Shown: positions 25,583 through 33,109, counted from the stretch's first letter. The stretch is 42,680 nt of DNA from Candidatus Aminicenantota bacterium (GCA_011049545.1 DRHQ01000036.1:1-42680), one strand, 5' to 3'. Translations and numbers: made by a program. The notes: generated by a model not told the origin, from the letters alone.

Positions 25583-26170
25583 GAAAACAAATCAATCTCC
25601 TCCAGAATTATATCTGCAACGAATAAGAATTTAAAAGATGAGATAGAAAAGAAAAAATTCCGGGAAGACCTCTATTATCGGATCGCTGTGTTTCCGATAC
25701 ACCTTCCGCCTCTCAAGGAGAGAAGAGAAGATCTTTTACTGCTCGTACCACACTTTTTGAAAAAATACGCCACCAGAAAAAAACCAAAAAATATCTCACC
25801 TAAAGCAATGAAGGCATTGATGTTATATGATTGGCCCGGAAACGTGAGAGAGTTAGAAAATGTGATACACAGAGCCATTGTCTTGGTCGAAGGAGAGACA
25901 ATTGAACTGGGTCATCTGCCCTCAGAGCTGCAAAATCTTGCCCATACTAAAATCTTTACCGGTAACAATGCAGTATCCCTTGAAGATCCTTCCAGCCATA
26001 AAATTATTCCTTTCGAAGAAATAGAGAAAGAAGTTCTCGTACATGCATTGAAAGCAAGCGGTGGGAATATTTCTAAGGCAACAAGAGGGTTAAAGATTGG
26101 AAGAGCTACTTTCTATCGAAAACTCAAAAAGTATAATCTCCTTGATAAAAATCCTAAGTCTACTAATTAA
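25526..26170 (+). pseudogene. 5'-truncated NtrC-family sigma-54 activator
   Basis: The 214-residue ORF starts with about 28 residues encoded by repeat-containing DNA. It then joins the AAA+ domain in mid-fold at RIISATNKNLKDEI, continuing FREDLYYRIAVFPIHLPPLK and WPGNVRELENVIHRA. It ends with a Fis-type helix-turn-helix (GNISKATRGLKIGRATFYRK). Receiver, Walker A, GAFTGA loop and Walker B are all missing, so it cannot activate sigma-54 polymerase. At most it is a DNA-binding fragment. It is not a close copy of the intact activator at 29805. It probably once paired with kinase copy A. Confidence 0.8.
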
Positions 26171-26216
26171 ATAAGGCATAGCCACAACCTCACTGTCCCC
26201 TATTTTCCATTGGCGC

Positions 26217-26618
26217 TTAATCAACATCTGTTTCTGAAGAAAGAGCATCTCCATTTTCCAGCAGTGATTGCACTCTGGTGAGAAGATTTTTAAGATGAAG
26301 GGGCTTCATGAAATAATCATCCGCCCCGGATCTAAAGCCACTTAGTTTATCCTGAATCTGTGTATTACTGGTGATTAGAATTATGGGAATAAGCTTGGTA
26401 TCGAAATTTTCCTTCAATTTCTGACACAGCTCAAGGCCATTCATCTTCGGCATCTCTACATCAGAAATGATAAGATTGGGTTTATCTCTTTTGACAATTT
26501 TAAGGGCATTGGAACCATTATCAGCGACGGAAACTTTATAACCAGCTTTTTTGATGATGTATTCAAGCAACTTTTGCATAAGCTGGTCATCGTCGACTAT
26601 TAATATTTTCTTGGTCAT
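26217..26618 (-). CDS. Receiver-only response regulator
   Basis: 133 residues: one receiver with LIVDDDQLMQKLL, acceptor D53 in IISDVEMPKMNG, T/S position in ILITSNT and lysine in YFMKPLHL. A short acidic tail follows. No output domain. It is transcribed opposite to its neighbours. Two very small ORFs and a sigma-54-type promoter lie upstream on the same strand. It may belong to the kinases nearby as a relay or as a PilZ/motility-type adaptor; the partner cannot be assigned. Confidence 0.9.
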   Translation of the reverse strand: MTKKILIVDDDQLMQKLLEYIIKKAGYKVSVADNGSNALKIVKRDKPNLIISDVEMPKMNGLELCQKLKENFDTKLIPIILITSNTQIQDKLSGFRSGADDYFMKPLHLKNLLTRVQSLLENGDALSSETDVD

Positions 26619-26657
26619 TGTTCTCTCCTAAATAAACTTTAAGGTTGTTAAAAAACT

Positions 26658-26756
26658 CTACCTGTTTCCTTTTTTACCCAGCAAACTGGCAATAGCCAGG
26701 AGTGATAAAAAGTTGAAACTTAGACTGATAATTAAAGCAATCAATTGGATACTCAT
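26658..26756 (-). CDS. Possible small membrane peptide, 32 residues
   Basis: ATG at 26756 gives a 32-residue frame: MSIQLIALIISLSFNFLSLL, then AIASLLGKKGNR. It is a single hydrophobic helix with a basic tail, a typical inner-membrane peptide pattern. An even smaller frame upstream (about 26832-26754, MKKMKKKEILKNEKGKDQ) ends in TGA overlapping this ATG and is preceded by AAAGGAG, suggesting coupling. The receiver gene begins 39 bases downstream on the same strand, and a -24/-12 promoter lies upstream. It is not recognised and may be chance. Confidence 0.4.
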   Translation of the reverse strand: MSIQLIALIISLSFNFLSLLAIASLLGKKGNR

Positions 26757-26854
26757 TGGTCTTTTCCCTTTTCATTTTTTAGAATTTCTTTTTTCTTCAT
26801 TTTTTTCATTTTCACTTTTCTCCTTTCGTCAAAATGTTTTTCATACTCTATAAG

Positions 26855-26871
26855 CGCAAAATTTATGCCCA
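26855..26871 (-). promoter_or_regulatory. Sigma-54-type (-24/-12) promoter for the receiver operon
   Basis: The minus strand reads GGGCATAAATTTTGCG: GG at 26869-26868 and GC at 26857-26856 with exactly ten bases between, in good -24/-12 context (GGCA...TTGC). It points at the small ORFs and receiver gene (26832 down to 26217). Confidence 0.6.
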
Positions 26872-27465
26872 TGCTTTAGAGCGCAAAAAACAGCGCAGAA
26901 AGGGTAGGCCAACAATTAAGCCCTGCTGCCAAGAACACAATGGAAATGTCAGCAATTAAAGGAGTTATTAATTAATGAATTTTGATCCTGAGCAGGAAAT
27001 CCTAGCTCTTTTGGCTGTTATTTTTCCAGAAAATGCCATTTATAAATCTGTATCGAATTGAGGCAGTGTTTCAATTTGGGACAATAAAAGCCCAAACCAA
27101 AAGTTTATGTTCGAGCACAGAAATCAACGAGAAATGGTAGAAACGATAAAAAATGAAAGCGTATCTTTATATTTTAGATTTAGCTTTAGCTGCTTTGAAG
27201 ATCGTAGCGAATACAGCAAAAAAGAGAACCACGAAATTCAATAGCATTTTTCAGCACATTATCAAGCACGATGTACATTACGATGAAGCTTCGGCGATCT
27301 TGTTCTCTATCCCCACAAAGCCCTTTCGCCTTTTTACAAAGCGTAACAAACTCTCCAAACGGACATAACAGACCAAATTGTCCAAACGAGCAGGACGGGC
27401 TAAAGGAATAACACAGACAAAAGAAACTCTAATCTATCTATCCAGGCTCAGGAATCTCTCTAAAC
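26872..27465. other. Intergenic region without a supported gene
   Basis: A 71-codon open frame at 27153-27368 has no ribosome site and no family resemblance, and I do not accept it. I see no RNA gene or clear repeat here. Confidence 0.45.
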
Positions 27466-27896
27466 TTATGGAAAATAATCCATAGTTTTATAGAGGAAAA
27501 AGGGGAAGATTAAAATATAAAGAATGAGGCGAGGAGAAGTTTTTAAGATGTAACCCTCTCAAATTAAACAAGTTAATGGTGACCTTAAATTCAGTATAAG
27601 ATTTGGCATAAATCTTGATGTTCATCAGACAGCATAACCCTTTAAACATGAGCAAAGAAGAGGATTCTTTATCAAGCGGAATTATCAGTCCGGGAAGTAC
27701 TATGCCCAAATAACAGCAGCTCGACAGAAAACAGAAGATTGGAAATTTATAATGAAAACCTTCCAAGGGCGGTAGCCTATCAAATTCAATTCATCACCCC
27801 TTATATAATAAATGATTTTCTAAAGGTATAGATTTGCTCAAAAAGGTGGGCTTGATAAATCAAGCCCCTACAAAAAAAATACATAAAGAATAAATA
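27466..27896. repeat. Upstream part of duplication B, with UAS-like palindrome, -24/-12-like element and palindromic repeat
   Basis: The segment aligns with ~23996-24415. It holds TATGGAAAATAATCCATA (27467-27484) and TGGCATAAATCTTGAT (27604; the -12 GC is changed to GA). GGCGGTAGCC lies at 27768 and GGGCTTGATAAATCAAGCCC at ~27848-27867, just 30 bases before the kinase start. Confidence 0.65.
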
Positions 27897-28760
27897 ATGA
27901 CGGGCGACAAGGTAGAAACCAAGAACCAGATACCAGGACCGAAAGATTTGTTAACAGAGAAATTGAAAGAAAATTCAGAGGGGAAAAATCGAAAATCAAG
28001 AGAAATAAAACAAGAAACCGACGACCTTCTCACAGAACTGGATGATGCTTATAAGCAGTTAAGAAAAACCCAGGAAGAATTAATCATAAAAGAAAAATTA
28101 AGTATGGCTGGAGGATTGGCCGCCGGGGTAGCCCATGAACTGAGAAACTCCCTGAATATCATCGGTATCTCAGTCCAATACTTGCATGAAAAATTCAACA
28201 ACGGAGATGAGAGAAGAGAATTCACCAAAGCTATCATGAACAAGGTCGAAAAACTAAACTCGGTAACAACCGACCTCATCCACTTTGCCCGCCCTCAACA
28301 TCCCGAATTTAAAAAAGCTAACATCCATAAAATCTTGGACAGAGCACTTAGTCTGGTTAAATTTAAATGCATCGTCCAAAAAGTACGGGTGGTCAGAAAT
28401 TATGCTGCCAACTTGCCCCCTATAGAAATAGATAAAGAATTAATGGAACAGGTCGCCTTGAATCTTATCGATAACGCTCTCTGGGCAATGCCTGAGAGAG
28501 GAAAACTCGCAATTGCCACCAGGATCTCTCCTGAAAATAATCTCATAGAAATAAAGTTTACTGATACCGGATGCGGGATCTCCAGAAAAGATATCTCTCG
28601 CATCTTCGATCCTTTCTTCACTCAAAGAGATAATGGAACCGGTTTGGGGCTTTCCATTGTTCATCGGATCGTTGAAACACATAAAGGTTCCATCGATGTC
28701 GAGAGCGAGCCAAATATAAGAACAACCTTCAGAATAAAACTGCCCGCATCACAAAAATAA
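27897..28760 (+). CDS. NtrB-like soluble histidine kinase, copy B (intact)
   Basis: 287 residues: a charged leader with a coiled coil (~40-68), HisKA with AAGVAHELRNSL (H80), and HATPase with NLIDNALWAM (N-box), DTGCGISRKD (G1) and GTGLGLS (G2). No sensor or membrane segment, as in NtrB-like kinases that sense through a partner. It is nearly identical over long stretches to copy A at 24416, but without A's frameshift. In B the last strand reads SEPNIRTTF where A has SELKKGTTF, so the usual glycine is lost. The intact NtrC-type regulator at 29805 is the likely partner, with a transglycosylase gene in between. Confidence 0.9.
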   Translation: MTGDKVETKNQIPGPKDLLTEKLKENSEGKNRKSREIKQETDDLLTELDDAYKQLRKTQEELIIKEKLSMAGGLAAGVAHELRNSLNIIGISVQYLHEKFNNGDERREFTKAIMNKVEKLNSVTTDLIHFARPQHPEFKKANIHKILDRALSLVKFKCIVQKVRVVRNYAANLPPIEIDKELMEQVALNLIDNALWAMPERGKLAIATRISPENNLIEIKFTDTGCGISRKDISRIFDPFFTQRDNGTGLGLSIVHRIVETHKGSIDVESEPNIRTTFRIKLPASQK

Positions 28761-28854
28761 TTAGAGACAAAAAGACGAATAACACCCTTAAAACAGTAAA
28801 AAAAAGCGAGAAATAGACAGAAATATAGACTGTTCTTAAATTGAAGGAATAATT

Positions 28855-29664
28855 ATGCAAGATATGGAAAAGAAATGGTTTAAATTATTTATTTTCAGCA
28901 TGTCTGTCTTTATTATCGTTTTAGTTATAGTAGCCCGCTGGAATGTTACTCTTGTAGAAGAAGTAAAGAAATCTGGAACTGAGAGGAAGAGTTTGAAAAA
29001 ATATATTGAGAAAATAGAGCTTCTGGGGAAAGTTGAAAAAATATATATCAAAGATACTCTAAGACAAAAAGCTATTGCCCTCGGATTTTGGGAGCTAACC
29101 GCAGAATATTCAGACAAATACACGAGCAAAGAGAAGCAAGACTGTATTCAACTCATTGTAACGACTGATGAACAACACGGACATAAGGGATTTGATGCCC
29201 CATTAATCTTTGCCTGGCTGGAGAAAGAAAGCAAGTGGAATCCAGAGGCTGTCTCCTACGCTGGAGCAAAAGGATTAACTCAATGGACAGACTATAAAGC
29301 CTGGAAGATACTCGTTTCAATGGGGTATCCAGGTTATGAGAAGGAATTAATTCTCAATCCGGCAGTAAACTTGGCCGGCGGATTATTGTATTTACACGGT
29401 CTCATGAATTTTTGGGAATGGAAAGGTATCAAAGATCAAGATCTTATCCTTACCTACACCCTCCAGAGCTACAGATGGGGATCTGAAAATACTGAAAAGC
29501 TGTATAATCTGGGCGAAAAAGCAAATAATCCCGATAATCAACACATAAGCTGGATTTTAAGTCGCCGGGAATACTGGAAAGAAAAGCTAAAGTATTGGAT
29601 CGATGACGCTCAAATATTGGCAGAGAAGTGGGAAGGAAAGAAGGATGTCTTGATTGATTATTAA
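28855..29664 (+). CDS. Membrane-anchored lytic transglycosylase (SLT family)
   Basis: 269 residues. An N-terminal anchor helix (~10-27, LFIFSMSVFIIVLVIVARW) with a short cytoplasmic side puts the enzyme in the periplasm. The SLT domain has catalytic Glu125 in WLEKESKWNP, the GAKGLTQW motif (~137-144) and NPAVNLAGGLLYL. The family cleaves peptidoglycan glycan strands, forming 1,6-anhydro ends, for wall turnover or insertion of pili and secretion systems. AAGGA lies eight bases before the ATG. It sits between an NtrB-like kinase and an NtrC-type activator, so it could be a target or passenger of that pair. Confidence 0.9.
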   Translation: MQDMEKKWFKLFIFSMSVFIIVLVIVARWNVTLVEEVKKSGTERKSLKKYIEKIELLGKVEKIYIKDTLRQKAIALGFWELTAEYSDKYTSKEKQDCIQLIVTTDEQHGHKGFDAPLIFAWLEKESKWNPEAVSYAGAKGLTQWTDYKAWKILVSMGYPGYEKELILNPAVNLAGGLLYLHGLMNFWEWKGIKDQDLILTYTLQSYRWGSENTEKLYNLGEKANNPDNQHISWILSRREYWKEKLKYWIDDAQILAEKWEGKKDVLIDY

Positions 29665-29671
29665 ATTTTTC

Positions 29672-29700
29672 TTGACAGTAACTCTTTTCATATTTAGTAT
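29672..29700 (+). promoter_or_regulatory. Probable sigma-70 promoter of the NtrC-type regulator
   Basis: TTGACA (29672-29677), 17-base spacer, TAGTAT (29695-29700; four of six matches). It lies just after the transglycosylase stop and about 100 bases before the regulator's TTG start. Confidence 0.5.
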
Positions 29701-29804
29701 TTGCATGTAAAGGTCAGCGAGGCTTGTATTAAATGTTGAAGAAAAAATCACAATACTAAAAAGTGGGATTTAAACAAAAATTTTCCTTAAAAAAGGAGTA
29801 ACCA

Positions 29805-31169
29805 TTGGCCCGCGAGAAAATCTTAGTAATCGATGACGAGCCAGATATAGGCTGGCTCTTCTCCAAAATTCTGTCCGAAGAAGGATACAAGGTTCTCATC
29901 TCTCTCAACGGAGAAGAAGGAATTTCCAAGATTAAAAAAGAAAAACCTGATTTAGTCTTTTTAGATCTGAAGCTTCCCGGTATGGATGGCATGGAAATTC
30001 TTCAAGAAATAAGAACGTTCAATAAAGATTTATTGGTAATAGTGTTGACAGCTTATGAGACTGTAAAAACTGCTGTTGAAGCCATGAAACTGGGAGCTGT
30101 CGATTATCTTTCTAAACCAGTAAATATTGATAGGATAAAAACTACTATAAAAAATGCTATAAGGACCCAGACATTAATTAAAGACGCGGTTCTTCGAAAA
30201 AAAACAACGGAAAAAATTGATTTTGATCGTATTATCGGCGACAGTCTTCAGGTTAAAGATGTCCTTGATCTGGTAAAAAAAGCAGCCCCTCATGACATTA
30301 CAGTCTTGCTCCGAGGAGCAAGCGGAACAGGCAAGGAGTTAATTGCTCGAGCAATCCACAACAGCAGTGGCCGAGCAGATAAGCCTTTTGTGGCTATTGA
30401 CTGTGCTATTCTGCCCGATACCCTTGTCGAAAGTGAAATATTCGGTCATGAAAAGGGTGCCTTTACAGGAGCAAATGAAAAAAAGCTGGGTAAGTTTGAG
30501 CTTGCTCAAGAAGGTACTGTCTTTTTAGATGAAATCGGAAACTTAACTCCCCAAATTCAAGTGAAGCTGCTTAGAACTCTCCAAGAAAGAGAGATTGAAC
30601 GCCTGGGTGGCAAAAAACCCATAAGGGTGGATGTCAGGATCATTGCCGCAACCAATATGAACCTGGAAAAAGATATAAGCGCTGGCCGTTTTAGAGAAGA
30701 TTTATATTACAGGCTTAATGTTTTTTCCATCTATCTGCCGCCATTGAGAGAGCGAGACGGAGATGTAATGCTGTTAACAGAATACTTCTTAAAAGAATCC
30801 AATCGAATTTTTAAGAAAGAAGTGAAAAAAATATCTCCGGAGGTAATAAACCTGCTAGCTGCCTACTCCTGGCCAGGCAACGTTCGGGAGTTAAGGAATG
30901 TTATTGAAAGCTCCGTACTTTTAGCCAGCGATTCAATTCTTCCCCAACACATGCCTCTAAAAATCCAGGAGGTCCTCAATCAGAGCATAGAATTACAGAC
31001 CACGCTAAAAAAAGTCGGTAAGCAAGCAAAGTGCAAAGCGGAGAAGGAATTAATTATGAAAGTGCTAAAAGAGGTCAACTGGAATAAGAGCAAGGCTTCA
31101 AAACTACTGAAAGTGGATTATAAAACTTTGTATAATAAGATAAAAGAGTACAATATTGAAAGAACCTAA
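29805..31169 (+). CDS. NtrC-family sigma-54-dependent response regulator
   Basis: 454 residues from TTG at 29805 with AAGGAG upstream. The receiver spans 1-120 with D54 in VFLDLKLPGMDG. The AAA+ domain ~140-375 has Walker A GASGTGKE (~170), GAFTGA in HEKGAFTGANEK (~218-223) and Walker B GTVFLDEIGN. FREDLYYRLNVFSIYLPPLR and WPGNVRELRNVIE follow. The Fis-type helix-turn-helix spans ~410-452 (NKSKASKLLKVDYKTLYNKI). All residues needed for sigma-54 activation appear intact. The likely partner is the NtrB-like kinase at 27897. TATGGA-N5-TCCATA palindromes upstream of -24/-12 elements in this window are candidate binding sites. Confidence 0.93.
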   Translation: MAREKILVIDDEPDIGWLFSKILSEEGYKVLISLNGEEGISKIKKEKPDLVFLDLKLPGMDGMEILQEIRTFNKDLLVIVLTAYETVKTAVEAMKLGAVDYLSKPVNIDRIKTTIKNAIRTQTLIKDAVLRKKTTEKIDFDRIIGDSLQVKDVLDLVKKAAPHDITVLLRGASGTGKELIARAIHNSSGRADKPFVAIDCAILPDTLVESEIFGHEKGAFTGANEKKLGKFELAQEGTVFLDEIGNLTPQIQVKLLRTLQEREIERLGGKKPIRVDVRIIAATNMNLEKDISAGRFREDLYYRLNVFSIYLPPLRERDGDVMLLTEYFLKESNRIFKKEVKKISPEVINLLAAYSWPGNVRELRNVIESSVLLASDSILPQHMPLKIQEVLNQSIELQTTLKKVGKQAKCKAEKELIMKVLKEVNWNKSKASKLLKVDYKTLYNKIKEYNIERT

Positions 31170-31199
31170 AGCTCACAGTTTTTATATATACCTTATTGA

Positions 31200-31360
31200 T
31201 CTACGGGAATTTGATTTATTGGGTGTAGGGATTTGATTCATCACCATAAATGGGGCCAGGCCCCATTTATTTGTTCTGTAGGGGCTTGATTCATCAAGCC
31301 CACCTTTCCTGTAATAATTTGTTTTATCTGGAGTAGGTGCCTGATTTATCAAGCCCGCAC
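31200..31360. repeat. Cluster of palindromic repeats with a nested GGGGCC palindrome
   Basis: An intact GGGCTTGATTCATCAAGCCC lies at ~31282-31301, with degenerate copies at ~31224-31243 and ~31333-31357. Between the first two sits AAATGGGGCCAGGCCCCATTT (about 31249-31269), a near-perfect short palindrome. The arrangement suggests repeated insertion into the same spot after the activator gene. Confidence 0.7.
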
Positions 31361-31394
31361 TTTTTCCAAGCAAATAGGAACTCTAGAAAAAAAT

Positions 31395-31420
31395 CCATAA
31401 ACTATGGAAAAAAATCCATA
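31395..31420. promoter_or_regulatory. Palindromic upstream site (CCATA / TATGGA-N5-TCCATA)
   Basis: CCATA at 31395 is followed by TATGGAAAAAAATCCATA (31403-31420). It lies about 97 bases upstream of a consensus -24/-12 promoter, the usual position for an NtrC-type enhancer site. Equivalent palindromes precede the two kinase copies. Confidence 0.5.
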
Positions 31421-31506
31421 ATTCTAAAAAATATAATGACCTCTCTTATCGCACTTCATCCCTGAAATAGTCTTATTTACCCTTAAGTGATTAAAAATCC
31501 CGTAGC

Positions 31507-31522
31507 TGGCATAAAATTTGCT
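31507..31522 (+). promoter_or_regulatory. Sigma-54-type (-24/-12) promoter
   Basis: TGGCATAAAATTTGCT has GG (31508-31509) and GC (31520-31521) separated by ten bases, matching the TGGCA-N6-TTGCW consensus. It points toward the zinc-finger gene at 31770 across a 250-base leader. Confidence 0.65.
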
Positions 31523-31579
31523 TATGCAATTGTTATTAATAAAAACGATTTTTCTAATTTTTGGATGTTACGATGAAAA

Positions 31580-31650
31580 ATATAGAGGGGCATAGCCACA
31601 ACTTCCAAAAAACCCCTCCTTCTTCTAAGGCGCGAGATGCCCCTCTATAT
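31580..31650. repeat. Inverted repeat in the leader of the zinc-finger gene
   Basis: ATATAGAGGGGCAT (31580-31593) and ATGCCCCTCTATAT (31637-31650) are perfect 14-base arms around a ~43-base loop. It lies downstream of the sigma-54 promoter, so it would be transcribed and could fold into a stable leader hairpin. Part of the left arm context (GCATAGCCACAAC) recurs at ~26176. Confidence 0.65.
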
Positions 31651-31769
31651 ACTTTCTCAATTAATCCCGAACATGTTTTCTTATTAATCTTCTTGGAGAT
31701 AAACGAGAAATAAATTGGACGAAGAGATGAATCGGGGAAACTCGCCAAAGAGAAGAAAAAAGAAAACAG

Positions 31770-32210
31770 ATGCTTTCCGCCCTAATTTTTGATATGGCTC
31801 CCAAGGATAAAAAAAGCTGCATGAACATTTTAGATAATCATAAAGACGTGAATATAAGCGGGCAGGCGATCAGAATGGTCATCTGCGCCCTCTGCCGGGG
31901 AGAAGGGCTTGATCCTTTTGACTTTCTCTCTCCCCTCTCCAAATGTCAAGCATGCCTGGGAAAGGGTCAGGTTGAAGTTGAAGAGCCGCTAAAACAATGC
32001 GCTTATTGTGAAGGAACAGGAATTCAACCCTATGGAGCAAGGCCAATGTGCGTTGTCTGCGAAGGCAAAGGAGTAGTAAATATTAGAGAACCGAATGAAA
32101 TATGTCCTGATTGTATAGGGAGTGGCCGTGCTGGAGATGACGGAATTCCTTGCTTGATATGTAAAGGAAAGGGAGCGGTTGCTAAAAAAGCCTTTTACAA
32201 GGGAAAGTAA
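31770..32210 (+). CDS. Protein with six DnaJ-type CxxCxGxG zinc motifs
   Basis: 146 residues. Six motifs in a row: CALCRGEG, CQACLGKG, CAYCEGTG, CVVCEGKG, CPDCIGSG and CLICKGKG, from residue ~39 to ~135. DnaJ has four; there is no J-domain or substrate domain here, so this is a free-standing zinc-ribbon-like protein. The start may be ATG 31770, ATG 31794 (MAPKDKK) or later, since no clear ribosome site marks one. Such proteins often bind unfolded proteins or nucleic acid; the role is unknown. A sigma-54 promoter and a hairpin precede it. Confidence 0.75.
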   Translation: MLSALIFDMAPKDKKSCMNILDNHKDVNISGQAIRMVICALCRGEGLDPFDFLSPLSKCQACLGKGQVEVEEPLKQCAYCEGTGIQPYGARPMCVVCEGKGVVNIREPNEICPDCIGSGRAGDDGIPCLICKGKGAVAKKAFYKGK

Positions 32211-32254
32211 AAAATGAAAAAGAGCCACTTTGCCTATTTATGGAGGAAAATGTC

Positions 32255-32482
32255 ATGAAAAAGTGCATGTTTGAAGATTTTATCGATGATTATTTATTGA
32301 ACAGATTAGTTAAGAACAAAGAAAACAAATTCGAGGAGCACTATTTTAACTGCCCCCACTGCTTTGGAAAAATGATGGAAAGACAGGAGTTTATTTCCAT
32401 AGTCAAGAATATAAGCACTGATACAAACGCAATTGTTCCAAGGTCATCGCGAGGAGCGTTGCAACACGGCAATCCCAGATGA
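32255..32482 (+). pseudogene. Anti-sigma-type zinc-finger protein whose 3' end is replaced by a palindromic element
   Basis: From ATG 32255 (GGAGG eight bases upstream; the ATG at 32240 overlaps that ribosome site) the frame gives MKKCMFEDFIDDYLLNRLV and H-x3-C-x2-C in EEHYFNCPHCFGKMM, the zinc motif of anti-sigma zf-HC2 proteins. After about residue 60 the reading frame enters palindromic-repeat DNA (PRSSRGALQHGNPR) and stops. The normal family continues into a membrane helix and periplasmic part, absent here. It is either a truncated anti-sigma factor or a short zinc protein. No sigma factor gene is adjacent. Confidence 0.6.
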
Positions 32483-32575
32483 AAAATTGTCATTGCGGGC
32501 GACCGGAAGGAACACGGCAATCTCAACCTTTTTTCATGAGATTGCTTCGCTCCTGTAGGGCCCGCAATGACATTA
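32440..32575. mobile_element. MITE-like palindromic element (TGTCATTGCGGGC inverted repeats)
   Basis: Perfect 13-base arms TGTCATTGCGGGC (32488-32500) and GCCCGCAATGACA (32560-32572) enclose a second pair, GCAATCTCA (32517-32525) and TGAGATTGC (32537-32545). A partial copy (TCATCGCGAGGAGCG...CGGCAATC) lies immediately left at ~32444-32474. This family of ATTGCG/GCAATCTC repeats is widely dispersed in bacterial genomes. It supplies the stop codon of the zinc-finger ORF. Confidence 0.75.
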
Positions 32576-32780
32576 TAAAAGTTTGAAAGGTCTGACAATC
32601 CCCTTCTAATGGGTGACCCTAATATTTTCTTCTCATAGAATTTCTGCCCATCCTCCAACTCAAAATAATTTGATAAAAGAAGAGATGCAAACACTCCATG
32701 TTATTCATTTTTCTTAAAGGGACCATTCTGCCTTCTATTCCTCTGCGTATAGTCGCTTCCTGTTTCAGGATTAACAAAAA
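32576..32780. other. Intergenic with remnants of GGTCTGAC-type element
   Basis: AAAGGTCTGAC at ~32586 and GGGTGACCCTAATATTTTC at ~32610 resemble the arms seen at 22160-22250. No gene seen. Confidence 0.4.
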
Positions 32781-33008
32781 ATGAAAAATACCCCTAAAAC
32801 AAAAACGCAACTTATGGAAGAACTGAAAAAATTGCACCAACGAATTCCTGAATTGGGAAAACTAGAATCCGAACGCAAGCTCGCGGAGGAAGAGTTGAAG
32901 GAAACATTAGAGGATTTAGAGCGTTCCAACAAGGAACTTGAACAATTTGCCTATGTGGCTTTGCATGATTTACAGAAGCCTTTGCGCGCGGTAGCCCGCC
33001 AAAATTAA
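32781..33008 (+). pseudogene. Histidine kinase truncated inside the H-box helix
   Basis: A 75-residue frame: leader MKNTPKTKTQLMEELKKLHQ, coiled coil with ERKLAEEELKETLEDLERSN, then the start of HisKA at QFAYVALHDLQKPLRAV, with the phospho-acceptor histidine. It then ends abruptly as ARQN-stop. The breakpoint is the sequence GCGGTAGCCCGCCAAAATT (32988-33006), which matches GCGGTAGCCTGCCAAAATT upstream of kinase copy A (~24285). The rest of HisKA and the entire ATPase domain are missing, so the product cannot be a kinase. Confidence 0.7.
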
Positions 33009-33109
33009 TTCATCATTGTTAATATTTGATAATCCTCTTTTTCAAAAAACAAATTCGTGTCGGCATAATTTATGAATAAAGCAGGTTAATTGAAGCAGAG
33101 GAAATTAAG

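Noticed and set aside
27153-27368. 71-codon open frame
   Set aside because: No ribosome site, no recognisable family, composition like surrounding AT-rich intergenic DNA.
31554-31748. 64-codon minus-strand frame
   Set aside because: It spans the leader hairpin arms and has no protein family resemblance or ribosome site.
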